7,037 nucleotides of DNA from Desulfobacteraceae bacterium UBA5852 (lineage in GTDB: Bacteria; Desulfobacterota; Desulfobacteria; Desulfobacterales; UBA5852): the NCBI GenBank assembly GCA_002432195.1, contig DJGG01000261.1:1-7037 (forward strand). The letters are read 5' to 3'. Each line of letters starts with the position of its first letter. The first letter of the stretch is position 1. Positions 1-6,036 of the stretch are shown here, in pieces. The notes below the pieces were generated by a model that made no database searches, was not told the DNA's origin, and saw only the letters and a program-made list of their open reading frames with translations. A program made the translations under genes and the position numbers.

Positions 1-376
1 CAACGGTTTTCAACGCCGGTTTCTGCGCGCCCGGGCCCACGGCCTGGACCCCGTGGTGCTCGTAGGCCAGCGGGGCGTCACCGAGGAAGTGCTCGAATCC
101 ATTCACATGGCGCTGTTGCGCCACGAATTGATCAAGCTGCGGTTTATCGAGGGAAAAGAAAAGGCCCAGAAGGCGGCCATGACGGAGAGCATCGTCGCCG
201 CCACGGGATGCGCCCTCGTGGGAACCGTCGGCCACACCCTGATCCTCTTCCGCCCGCACCCCGAGGAGGGCAAGCGCAAGGTCGAACTGCCGGATCGCGC
301 CGCGGCCCGCCAAACCGGCGCCCGCCCCGGCGCCAAGCGGCCCAGAGCGCGCGCCGCCAGGCGCCCGCGGTCCTGA
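1..376 (+). CDS. YhbY-family (CRM domain) ribosome-associated RNA-binding protein, 5' end missing
   Basis: The reading frame is open from base 2 at the window edge and ends at a TGA at 374-376. The first visible residues, NGFQRRFLRARAHGLDP, then VVLVGQRGVTEEVL and HELIKLRF, match the compact CRM fold of YhbY, which binds RNA and associates with the pre-50S ribosomal subunit. The glycine-rich VGQRG loop and the later GCALVGTVGHTLILFRP strand are typical, and only a few N-terminal residues should be missing. After the RP that normally closes the domain there is an extra tail of about 40 residues rich in Arg, Ala and Pro (RAAARQTGARPGAKRPRARA), which is probably disordered and could add nonspecific RNA contacts. 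An internal GTG at 53 is not the start, because the conserved domain begins before it. The gene converges on the lytic transglycosylase gene with only 6 nt between stop codons. The family call is firm; the exact role is inferred from the family. Confidence 0.88.
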   Translation, partial: NGFQRRFLRARAHGLDPVVLVGQRGVTEEVLESIHMALLRHELIKLRFIEGKEKAQKAAMTESIVAATGCALVGTVGHTLILFRPHPEEGKRKVELPDRAAARQTGARPGAKRPRARAARRPRS

Positions 377-382
377 AGGGGT

Positions 383-1549
383 TCAGTCGGGGGTGGGCGT
401 GGGATGGACGATGAGGCGGTCGCCGGGATGGATGGCCTGGGAGAGGTCCAGGCGGTTCCAGATGAGCAGCGCCGGCAGGGGCACATCGAAGCGCGTGGCG
501 ATGGCCGAGAGGTTGTCACCGGGTTGCACCACGTAGATGCGCGCCTGCTGCCCGTCCCGCCAGGCCTGGAAGCCCTGGGCGAAGCGGCCGGCGAATCCCT
601 CCGCGGCCCCCCGGGGGACCGCCAGGGTGTGGGTGCCGGCCTCCAGATGGTGACCCCGCAGTTCCGGGTTGTGATCCTTGATCCACTTGAAGTCGGTTCC
701 CGCCGCCTTGGCCACCACCATGAGGGAGGTCTCCTCCGGGCAGTCGAAGGTCACCGCCTCAATCTCCGGGGGCGGGTAGTAGTCCCCGGCCTCCAGGTGG
801 AAGCCGAAGGCCCGTGGATCGCTGAGGATCATCTTGGCCGCCAGCACCCGGAAGACATAGCGTTGGGTCTCCAGGGGCAGGTAGAGCCGGTAGTAGTCCG
901 CGGTCTCCTGGGCCATGATCTCGGCGCGCAGCCCCTGCTCCCCCATATTGAACCCCGCGGCGGCCAGGGTCCAGGAGCCGAACAGGGTCTTGAGCTCCTG
1001 CAGGTAGGCGATGGCGGCCGCCGTGGAGGCCGCCAGGTTGCGGCGCTGGTCCGACTGGCGGTCCACCCGCAGCCCGTAGCGCCGCCCGGTTTCGGGCATG
1101 AACTGCCAGAAGCCGATGGCCCCCTTGGGCGAGCCCACATGGGGCAGCAGAGCGCTTTCGGCCACGGCCATGTACTGAAGGTCTTCGGGAAGGCCCGCCT
1201 GGCGCAACTGGGCCTGGATGGCGGGCAGGAAGCGGGTACTGCGCTTCAGCCAGAGGTAGACCTGGGGGCGGTCCCACAGGGCGATGAGCAGTTCCCGGTC
1301 CAGCCGTTCGCGCACGTCCGGGTCGTCCAGGGGCACGGGCTCTCCGCAGAAATCCAGCGCACCCGGGCGCCGCAGGGCGTCCAGCAGGTTGGCGGCGGCC
1401 TCCGGGCCCTCGGCCAGCGCCGGCGTCCCCCCGACGACCCAGGCGGCCCCCAGCAGCACGACCAGCGCCAGCCAGCCCCCCCGGCGGCGGGAACCCACCC
1501 GTGAGGGGCGGCATTGCAGGATTGCTCCGCTGCGCATGCGCATGGACAT
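383..1549 (-). CDS. MltD-like membrane-bound/periplasmic lytic murein transglycosylase with C-terminal LysM
   Basis: A protein of 388 aa. Residues 25-46 form a hydrophobic signal peptide ending in GTPALA, with probable cleavage after Ala46. Residues 50-125 carry the family's N-terminal helical part (LWDRPQVYLWLKRSTRFLP). The SLT domain follows: AVAESALLPH contains the expected catalytic Glu131, and the GAIGFWQFMPETGRRYGL stretch and AAAGFNMGEQGL (about 197-207) are standard for family 1D transglycosylases. PLETQRYVFRVLAAKMI closes the fold. A single LysM module (about 338-382, YVVQPGDNLSAIATRF) should hold the enzyme on peptidoglycan. Such enzymes cleave the MurNAc-GlcNAc bond without water and form 1,6-anhydroMurNAc ends. 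No lipobox cysteine is seen at the signal end, so it is probably soluble periplasmic or anchored by its leader. The ATG at 1549 is chosen because a doubled Shine-Dalgarno lies just upstream; a 54-residue longer reading of the frame has no family-like sequence. It lies 43 nt after the transketolase stop and is probably co-transcribed with it. Confidence 0.9.
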   Translation of the reverse strand: MSMRMRSGAILQCRPSRVGSRRRGGWLALVVLLGAAWVVGGTPALAEGPEAAANLLDALRRPGALDFCGEPVPLDDPDVRERLDRELLIALWDRPQVYLWLKRSTRFLPAIQAQLRQAGLPEDLQYMAVAESALLPHVGSPKGAIGFWQFMPETGRRYGLRVDRQSDQRRNLAASTAAAIAYLQELKTLFGSWTLAAAGFNMGEQGLRAEIMAQETADYYRLYLPLETQRYVFRVLAAKMILSDPRAFGFHLEAGDYYPPPEIEAVTFDCPEETSLMVVAKAAGTDFKWIKDHNPELRGHHLEAGTHTLAVPRGAAEGFAGRFAQGFQAWRDGQQARIYVVQPGDNLSAIATRFDVPLPALLIWNRLDLSQAIHPGDRLIVHPTPTPD

Positions 1550-1552
1550 GGA

Positions 1553-1561
1553 CCTCCCTCC
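1553..1561 (-). promoter_or_regulatory. Tandem Shine-Dalgarno that fixes the transglycosylase start
   Basis: Read on the minus strand this is GGAGGGAGG, two overlapping GGAGG cores. The first (1557-1561) lies 7 nt before the ATG at 1549. The second (1553-1557) lies 9 nt before another in-frame ATG at 1543. The gene begins Met-Ser-Met-Arg-Met, so either ATG could be used, with a difference of two residues. Both choices rule out the upstream extension of the frame into the transketolase 3' end. Confidence 0.65.
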
Positions 1562-1592
1562 GTCCAGCCGGCGCTGTCCCACGGGACGAAGA

Positions 1593-3617
1593 TCAGGCCC
1601 CCAGGACGATCCGCGCCTGCCGCACCACGTTCTCCGTCGTGAAACCCAGGGCCTTCTGCACCACCGCCCCCGGGGCCGAGGCCCCGAAGCGCTCCAGGCC
1701 GATGACGGCACCGCGGGCCCCGGCGTAACGCTCCCAGCCCATGCCGATCCCGGCCTCGATGACCACCCGGCGCGTCACGGCCTCCGGCAGCACCGCCTCC
1801 CGGTAGGCGGCCGGCATGGCGTCGAAAAGCTCCCAGCTGGGCATGCTCACCACCCGGACGGCCGCTCCGTCCCGCTGCAGCTCCTCCCTGGCCGCCAAGG
1901 CCAGATGGACCTCCGACCCGGAGGCGATGAGGATCAGGTCCGGGAGAGACGGCGTATCGGCCAACACGTAGGCCCCCCTGGCCAGCCCCTCCGCCGGCCC
2001 CATTTGCGCGCGATCCAGAACCGGCAGGTTCTGGCGGGTGAGCACCAGGGCCACCGGCCGATCCTGGGACCGCAGGGCCTGGCGCCAGGCCTCGGCGGTC
2101 TCGTTGGCGTCCGCCGGGCGGATCACCACCAAGCCGGGAATGCTCCGCAGGCTGGCCAGGTGCTCCACCGGCTGATGCGTGGGGCCGTCCTCTCCCACGG
2201 CGATGCTGTCGTGGGTGAAAACGTAGATCACGGGCAGCTCCATGAGGGCCGCCAGGCGGATGGCCGGGCGCATGTAGTCGGCAAAGACCAGGAAGGTCCC
2301 GCCATAGGGCCGCAGGCCGCCGTGGAGCGCCAGGCCCGAGAGAATCGCCCCCATGGCGTGCTCCCGCACGCCGAAGCGGATGTTGCGTCCCGCGTAGCAC
2401 GCTTTCTGGAACTCGGGCAGCCCTTTGAGGAAGGTGTTGTTGGACGGCGCCAGGTCGGCCGAGCCGCCCAGAAGCGTCGGCAGGGCGGGGGCCAGGGCGT
2501 TGAGTACCTGGCCCGAGGCCGCCCGGGTGGCCAGGGGCTTGCCGCCGGGGGCGAACACCGGCAGGGCCTTTTCCCAATCCGGGCCCGCCTGGCCCTCCAG
2601 GGCCGCAAGCCACTCCTGGGCCACCTCGGGGTGCGAGCGGCGCAGGAGCTCCACGCGCTGTTGCCACTGGCCTTCGGCCTGCCGCCCGCGCTCCAGGCAC
2701 CCGCGGAAGGTGGCCAGGGCCGGATCGGGCACGCAGAATTCCGCGTCCGGGGGACATCCCAGGAATTCCTTGGTCCGGCGGACTTCTTCCCGTCCCAGGG
2801 GCGCCCCGTGGGCCTCGGCGGAGCCCTGCTTGCCGGGGCTGCCGTAGGCGATCTGGGTGCGCAGCAGGATCAGGGTGGGGCGCGCCGCATCCTCACGGGC
2901 CTCCCGGAGGGCCGCCTCGATGGCCGCCACGTCGTTGCCGTCCTCCACCGCGAGAACCTGCCAGTGGTAGGCCTGGAAGCGCTGGGCCACACTCTCGGTG
3001 AAGGTGATGGCAGTGCTCCCCTCGATGGTGATGCCGTTGTCGTCGTAGATGCAGATCAGCCGCCCCAGCCCGAGATGGCCGGCCAGGGAGGCCGCCTCGG
3101 AGCTGATGCCCTCCATCATGTCGCCGTCGCCGCACATGACGTAGGTGTAGTGGTCCACCACCTCGCCCCCCGGGCGGTTGAAGCGGGCCGCCAGGTGCCG
3201 CTCGGCCATGGCCAGGCCCACGGCGTTGGCGAACCCCTGGCCCAGGGGACCCGTGGTGGTTTCCACGCCGGGGGTCACGCCGCGCTCCGGGTGCCCCGGG
3301 GTCTTGCTGCCCCACTGGCGGAAGGCCTTGAGGTCCCCCAGCTCCAGGTCGTAGCCGCACAGGTGCAGGAGGCTGTAAAGCAGCATGGAGGCATGCCCCC
3401 CGGAGAGCACGAAACGGTCGCGGTCGGGCCAGTGGGGGTTGCGCGGATTGTGCCGCAGAAAGCGCGTGAAAAGCACGTAGGCGGCCGTGGCCAGCCCCAT
3501 GGGGGCGCCGGGGTGGCCGGAGCCGGCCTGCTCGATGGCGTCCATGGCCAGGGTGCGGATGGTGTTGATGCAGATCCGGTCGTTTGCCGCCCGGGTAGCG
3601 CTCGCCGTGTCGTTCAT
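1593..3617 (-). CDS. tkt: Transketolase
   Basis: A full-length protein of 674 aa, the usual size for bacterial transketolase. This thiamine-diphosphate enzyme moves two-carbon ketol units between sugar phosphates in the non-oxidative pentose phosphate pathway (or the Calvin cycle) in the cytoplasm. The N-terminal pyrophosphate-binding domain shows GHPGAPMG (His35), GGHAS (His75), PGHPE (His109), TGPLGQGFANAVG and the cofactor motif GDGDMMEG (163-170) ending at Asn194, with His270 further on. The pyrimidine-binding domain has RFGVREHAMG with the catalytic Glu419, then FADYMRP and DGPTHQPVE with His481. The C-terminal domain includes ASGSEV (566-570) and GWERYAG. All of the catalytic and cofactor residues I looked for are present. 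The ATG at 3617 is chosen because AAGGAG (3627-3632) lies 9 nt upstream and MNDTASATRAANDRI fits the family start; a 25-residue extension upstream has no support. It sits 132 nt after the radical SAM gene. Confidence 0.97.
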   Translation of the reverse strand: MNDTASATRAANDRICINTIRTLAMDAIEQAGSGHPGAPMGLATAAYVLFTRFLRHNPRNPHWPDRDRFVLSGGHASMLLYSLLHLCGYDLELGDLKAFRQWGSKTPGHPERGVTPGVETTTGPLGQGFANAVGLAMAERHLAARFNRPGGEVVDHYTYVMCGDGDMMEGISSEAASLAGHLGLGRLICIYDDNGITIEGSTAITFTESVAQRFQAYHWQVLAVEDGNDVAAIEAALREAREDAARPTLILLRTQIAYGSPGKQGSAEAHGAPLGREEVRRTKEFLGCPPDAEFCVPDPALATFRGCLERGRQAEGQWQQRVELLRRSHPEVAQEWLAALEGQAGPDWEKALPVFAPGGKPLATRAASGQVLNALAPALPTLLGGSADLAPSNNTFLKGLPEFQKACYAGRNIRFGVREHAMGAILSGLALHGGLRPYGGTFLVFADYMRPAIRLAALMELPVIYVFTHDSIAVGEDGPTHQPVEHLASLRSIPGLVVIRPADANETAEAWRQALRSQDRPVALVLTRQNLPVLDRAQMGPAEGLARGAYVLADTPSLPDLILIASGSEVHLALAAREELQRDGAAVRVVSMPSWELFDAMPAAYREAVLPEAVTRRVVIEAGIGMGWERYAGARGAVIGLERFGASAPGAVVQKALGFTTENVVRQARIVLGA

Positions 3618-3749
3618 CGCTCCAGTCTCCTTGTCAGCCCGCAGGCTGTTTCTCGGTTCCGGCCCCCGGGGCGCCTGGCCGGCGGTGGGCAAACCGTCAT
3701 GCGGCCGAACGGCGGGGCGCGGATCCAGGGGCTAAGTGGTCACGGCCGT
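3618..3749 (-). other. Spacer between radical SAM gene and transketolase, with a hairpin next to the ribosome site
   Basis: This is the longest gap inside the minus-strand series. On the minus strand it contains a perfect small hairpin, CAGCC-TGCG-GGCTG (3635-3648), that ends 2 nt before the AAGGAG at 3627-3632. The hairpin is in the right place to influence loading of ribosomes on the transketolase message. A TTGCCC is present, but no matching -10 box lies at a proper distance, so no separate promoter can be claimed. There is no hairpin followed by a T-run, so no terminator for the radical SAM gene is visible. Read-through from the upstream gene therefore seems possible. Confidence 0.4.
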
Positions 3750-4619
3750 TCAGAGGGCTCGCAGGAATTCCGCTTTCAGGGCCACCCGGCCGGCCAGAGC
3801 CTCGTCCAGCAACGCCAGGGCACGCGCCTTGTCCCGGGGCAGGCGGGCCCGCAGGGGCAGGTGGTTGGACGCGTGGTTGGCGTGGAACAGCCCGTCCGTA
3901 AGATCGGTGTGGGCGATCATCTCCCGCAGTTCCCGCAGCAGGCCGTGGGCGTCGGGCAGCGCAAAGCGCCCCTCCCGATGCGCGGTGTGCAACGGCGTTC
4001 CCGGCAGGAGCATGAGGCTCAAGGCCCCTACGTAATCCGGGTCCATGGCGCTCAGCAGGCCCCCGGTGGCCCGGGCGTGGGTCTCGCCCCGCGCGCGCCC
4101 CGCCACCCCCAGCAGGACGGTGACCGAGAGCTTGATGCCGGCCGCGCGAACCCGCTGCCCGGCGCGGATCAGGGTCGCGGCCCGGGCCCCCTTGCGGACG
4201 GCCTCCAGGGTCTCCGGATCCCCGGATTCCACCCCCAGGTAGGCGATCCCCAGGCCCAGGGAGCGCAGTTCCACCAGCTCCTCCGGCGATTTGCGCCCGA
4301 TGCTCTTGGCATTCGCGTAGAGCCCCACCCGGGTCACCCAGGGCAGTTCGCGCCGGATGGCTTCCAGGATGGCCGTCAGCCGCGCCTGGGGCATGATCAG
4401 GGCGTCGCCGTCGCAGATGAACAGGCGCCGCTGGTGCCGCATGTGGCGGGCCGCATAGGCGATGTCTTCCAGGACGACCTCGAGGGGCTTGATCTTGAAG
4501 CGCTGCCCCTTGTAGGTGCCGCAGAAGGTGCACTTGTTGTGGGAGCAGCCCACGGTGGCCTGCAGCAGAATGCTGCCGGCCTCGCTGGGCGGCCGGATGA
4601 TCAGGCCTTCATAGTGCAT
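3750..4619 (-). CDS. Radical SAM protein (COG1032-like), substrate unknown
   Basis: A protein of 289 aa with no cobalamin-binding domain ahead of the radical SAM core. The cluster-binding motif is GCSHNKCTFCGTY with Cys25, Cys30 and Cys33. This is a CX4CX2C spacing rather than the classic CX3CX2C, and I recall it as normal for a subgroup with 'CSxNKCTFC' motifs. The remaining core signs are present: ICDGDALIMP (68-77, the GGE-like region), YANAKSI (101-107) and YLGVESGDPETL (127-138). The C-terminal part has LMLLPGTPL and FHANHASNHLPLRARLPRDK, a segment I remember as conserved in this subgroup. The protein should bind a 4Fe-4S cluster and S-adenosylmethionine and use a 5'-deoxyadenosyl radical, but no substrate can be read from the sequence. 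The ATG at 4619 has only a G-run (about 4621-4627) as a ribosome site. The gene lies 39 nt after the DUF554 gene, and the two are probably co-transcribed. Confidence 0.87.
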   Translation of the reverse strand: MHYEGLIIRPPSEAGSILLQATVGCSHNKCTFCGTYKGQRFKIKPLEVVLEDIAYAARHMRHQRRLFICDGDALIMPQARLTAILEAIRRELPWVTRVGLYANAKSIGRKSPEELVELRSLGLGIAYLGVESGDPETLEAVRKGARAATLIRAGQRVRAAGIKLSVTVLLGVAGRARGETHARATGGLLSAMDPDYVGALSLMLLPGTPLHTAHREGRFALPDAHGLLRELREMIAHTDLTDGLFHANHASNHLPLRARLPRDKARALALLDEALAGRVALKAEFLRAL

Positions 4620-4658
4620 CGCCCCCCCGTCGCCGGCCCCGGGGCCCGCCGGCCGGCC
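4620..4658 (-). other. Nearly pure G/C spacer between DUF554 gene and radical SAM gene
   Basis: Of 39 bases only one (T at 4630) is not G or C. The spacer contains the 12-base perfect palindrome GGCCCCGGGGCC (4635-4646) and GCCGGCCGGC (4648-4657). On the minus strand two self-complementary GCCGGC units flank the palindrome, so the RNA could fold very stably just before the G-run that serves as the radical SAM ribosome site. No T-run follows, so it is not a classical intrinsic terminator. It could lower translation of the radical SAM gene or mark a processing or partial stop point; this is inference. Confidence 0.45.
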
Positions 4659-5351
4659 TCACCCCCCCTGCCACAGGCGCTGCAGGGCGAAAACCACCAG
4701 GGGCACGAAGATCGCCGGCAGCATGTTGCCCACGCGGGTTTTCTTGATCTCCAGGATATTGAATCCGATGGCCACGATGAGCAGCCCCCCCACCGCGCTC
4801 ATCTCGGCCACCACCGTGGGGACCAGCAGCGGCTTGAGGTAGCTGGCCGCCATGGTGATGGCCCCTTGGTAGATCAGGACCGAGACGGCCGAGAAAATGA
4901 CCCCCACCCCGAGCGTGGAGGCGAAGATGATGGCGGTGATGCCGTCCAGGATCGACTTGGCAAACAGGGTCTGGTGGTTGCCCGCCAGGCCGCTCTCCAG
5001 GGAGCCCACCACCGCCATGGCCCCCACGCAATAGACCAGGCTGGCGGTGACGAAACCCTGGGCGACCCCTTCCTGCCCCATGGCCAGCCGGCGCCCGATC
5101 CAGGCGCCCAGGTGCTCCAGGTGCGCCTCGATACGGCAGAGCTCGCCGGCGAGACTGCCCACCGCCAGGCTGGCGATCACCAGCAGGAGGTTGTCGGCCT
5201 TGAGGGCTCCGCGCAACCCCACCAGGATCACCGCCAGGCCCACGCTGTGGAAGACCGTTTCGCTGTAACGGGCCGGGATGCCTCCCCGGAACAGCAGGCC
5301 GGCAAGGCTGCCGGCGACGATGGCAATCGTGTTCACGACCGTGCCCAGCAA
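4659..5351 (-). CDS. DUF554 (YqgA-family) integral membrane protein with TTG start
   Basis: A protein of 230 aa made mostly of hydrophobic helices, so it sits in the inner membrane. It starts MLGTVVNTIAIVAGSLAGLL, the usual DUF554 beginning, and carries the family core VGSLESGLAGNHQTLF, then AKSILDGITAIIFASTLGVG and VIFSAVSVLIYQGAI (about 115-165). It ends with SAVGGLLIVAIGFNILEIKK and RVGNMLPAIFVPLVV. Six or seven membrane segments are likely. The biochemical function of the family is not established; a transport role is often guessed. The start is a TTG at 5351 because AAGGAG (5360-5365) lies 8 nt before it and the family homology begins exactly there. An in-frame start at 5402 would add 17 polar residues (GSHRGTPGPPQGDRP) that do not fit the family. 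It is the first gene of the probable minus-strand unit leading to the transglycosylase. Confidence 0.9.
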   Translation of the reverse strand: MLGTVVNTIAIVAGSLAGLLFRGGIPARYSETVFHSVGLAVILVGLRGALKADNLLLVIASLAVGSLAGELCRIEAHLEHLGAWIGRRLAMGQEGVAQGFVTASLVYCVGAMAVVGSLESGLAGNHQTLFAKSILDGITAIIFASTLGVGVIFSAVSVLIYQGAITMAASYLKPLLVPTVVAEMSAVGGLLIVAIGFNILEIKKTRVGNMLPAIFVPLVVFALQRLWQGG

Positions 5352-5359
5352 CGGCCTGT

Positions 5360-5365
5360 CTCCTT
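5360..5365 (-). promoter_or_regulatory. Shine-Dalgarno site that supports the TTG start of the DUF554 gene
   Basis: AAGGAG on the minus strand, 8 nt before TTG at 5351. Together with the exact match of the following residues (MLGTVVN) to the family's N-terminus, it shows that the longer reading from 5402 is wrong. Confidence 0.75.
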
Positions 5366-5433
5366 GCGGCGGTCCGGGAGTGCCGCGGTGCGATCCCACC
5401 AAGGGATGTTCGGTGCAGGCGCCCGGGAGCGCA

Positions 5434-5458
5434 GCGGTCCCCGGCGTCGGCGGACCGC
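5434..5458 (-). promoter_or_regulatory. Strong hairpin in the presumed DUF554 leader
   Basis: The arms GCGGTCC (5434-5440) and GGACCGC (5452-5458) are perfect complements. The 11 bases between them continue the stem with CCG/CGG around a GCGT loop and one bulged C, giving about 10 pairs in total. No T-run follows in either direction, so it is more likely an RNA structure in the leader, or chance in G/C-rich DNA, than a terminator. Confidence 0.35.
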
Positions 5459-5525
5459 CCGCCCCTGCCGGGTCGACGGCTCCACGCCGGGCGCCGGCAG
5501 TCCGCAGACGCCAAAAAAGGGGATT

Positions 5526-5554
5526 AGGCTAAACGATCGGAAGGTAAAAAGCAA
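5526..5554 (-). promoter_or_regulatory. Candidate sigma70-type promoter for the DUF554-to-transglycosylase series
   Basis: On the minus strand TTGCTT (5549-5554) and TAGCCT (5526-5531) are separated by 17 nt, inside an AT-richer island. The -10 matches only three of six consensus positions. Transcription would start near 5519 and leave a leader of about 170 nt before the TTG start. This is the only promoter-like sequence I found for the four-gene series. Confidence 0.3.
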
Positions 5555-5619
5555 TCCTCAACTCGCGTGAGCGGGCAGGCGTCGGCGGCCGCCGGGGGCA
5601 AGCCCGAACGGGACCGGTT

Positions 5620-5910
5620 TCAGGCCGCTCCGGGGGGGTCCTGCTCCGGCGGGCGAGGGGGGACGGAGGCTCCGCGGCCCACCAGGAAGTCGTAAAAATC
5701 CGCAACGCCCGAGGCCCGCACATAGTCCCGGATGCCGCGCATCAGGTATTCGCTGGTGGCCGATTCGCCATCGACCCCCAGGCGGAAGGCGATCAGCCGC
5801 CGGAGCCGTCGATCGTCCCGATCCCGGTCCGGGACCATGCGCAGCACCCGTTGCAGGATGTGCTGGAAGGCTCCGCTGCGGTTTTCCAGGTTGATGATCT
5901 TCTGTCCCAT
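5620..5910 (-). CDS. Hypothetical protein, 96 aa, highly charged, unknown family
   Basis: I do not recognise this protein. It begins MGQKIINLENRSGAFQHILQ, followed by a strongly basic/acidic stretch MVPDRDRDDRRLRRL (25-39), then AFRLGVDGESATSEYLMRGI and DYVRASGVADFYDFLVGRG (62-80), and ends in a proline-rich tail (PPRPPEQDPPGAA). There is no signal peptide or membrane segment, so it is probably cytoplasmic and mostly helical. Codons strongly favour G or C at position three, as in the neighbours, which supports real coding. The ATG at 5910 is chosen because GGAG (5918-5921) lies 7 nt upstream and a promoter-like pair lies about 30 nt before that. The frame stays open far upstream, but that part is antisense to the kinase gene and has no protein character. 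The gene is divergent to the PAS kinase gene, so the two could share control. Confidence 0.7.
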   Translation of the reverse strand: MGQKIINLENRSGAFQHILQRVLRMVPDRDRDDRRLRRLIAFRLGVDGESATSEYLMRGIRDYVRASGVADFYDFLVGRGASVPPRPPEQDPPGAA

Positions 5911-5945
5911 GGTGGCGCTCCGGGCCGCAAGGCCGTCGATTGACC

Positions 5946-5973
5946 ATAATAAGACCAGGGACTTCCGGGGCAA
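5946..5973 (-). promoter_or_regulatory. Candidate sigma70-type promoter for the 96-aa gene
   Basis: On the minus strand TTGCCC (5968-5973) and TATTAT (5946-5951) are 16 nt apart in an otherwise G/C-rich setting. Transcription would begin near 5939, about 29 nt before the ATG at 5910, a normal leader length. The -10 is flanked by a direct repeat, GACCA on the plus strand at 5942-5946 and 5953-5957, with an 11-nt period. This could be a pair of half-sites on one face of the DNA. Confidence 0.5.
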
Positions 5974-6015
5974 GGGGCGCCCCCGGCGGGCCCGGGCGGG
6001 TTCTCCCCTCGGAAT

Positions 6016-6036
6016 GATTGCAAAAAGAATGCAATC
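6016..6036. repeat. Perfect inverted repeat, operator-like
   Basis: GATTGCA (6016-6022) and TGCAATC (6030-6036) are exact inverted copies around the 7-nt centre AAAAGAA. The 21-bp site is A/T-rich in a G/C-rich region, lies between divergent genes, and overlaps the -35 and spacer of the candidate kinase promoter. That is the usual layout of a dimeric repressor's binding site. No T-run follows the second arm, so a terminator role is unlikely. The binding protein is unknown. Confidence 0.55.

Larger units (their letters stand above)
5352..5619 (-). other. Leader/intergenic region upstream of the DUF554 gene
   Basis: This 268-nt stretch lies between the stop of the 96-codon gene and the TTG of the DUF554 gene. 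The part near 5511-5560 is clearly richer in A and T than its surroundings and holds a promoter-like pair. The part from 5352 to 5510 is G/C-rich, holds hairpin-forming repeats (5434-5458, and ATCCC/GGGAT at 5393-5407), and has no open frame with protein-like composition. I see no recognisable riboswitch and no clear intrinsic terminator for the 96-codon gene; the T5 run at 5546-5550 (minus strand) lacks a strong stem before it. Confidence 0.45.

Noticed and set aside
1550..1711. 54-residue N-terminal extension of the transglycosylase
   Set aside because: It overlaps the transketolase 3' end, would put the signal peptide far inside the protein, and ignores the strong Shine-Dalgarno at 1553-1561.
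3618..3692. 25-residue N-terminal extension of transketolase
   Set aside because: It does not resemble the family, and a good AAGGAG sits 9 nt before the ATG at 3617.
3660..3749. Separate promoter for transketolase
   Set aside because: TTGCCC is present on the minus strand, but no -10-like sequence lies 15-19 nt after it.
5333..5554. Small minus-strand frame (73 codons) as a leader peptide gene before the DUF554 gene
   Set aside because: It would start with TTG inside the presumed -35 box, has Arg/Pro-rich composition without a pattern, and no ribosome site.
1284..5570. A 1428-codon open frame on the plus strand
   Set aside because: It runs antisense through four well-supported genes and their gaps. 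Its translation is low-complexity Gly/Arg/Ala/His/Gln text without domains. In G/C-rich DNA such stop-free shadow frames are common.
5541..5619. Intrinsic terminator for the 96-aa gene (T5 run at 5546-5550 on the minus strand)
   Set aside because: Only 3-4 bp stems precede the T-run (CTC-ACGC-GAG), too weak to call. The T-run also falls in the promoter-like region.
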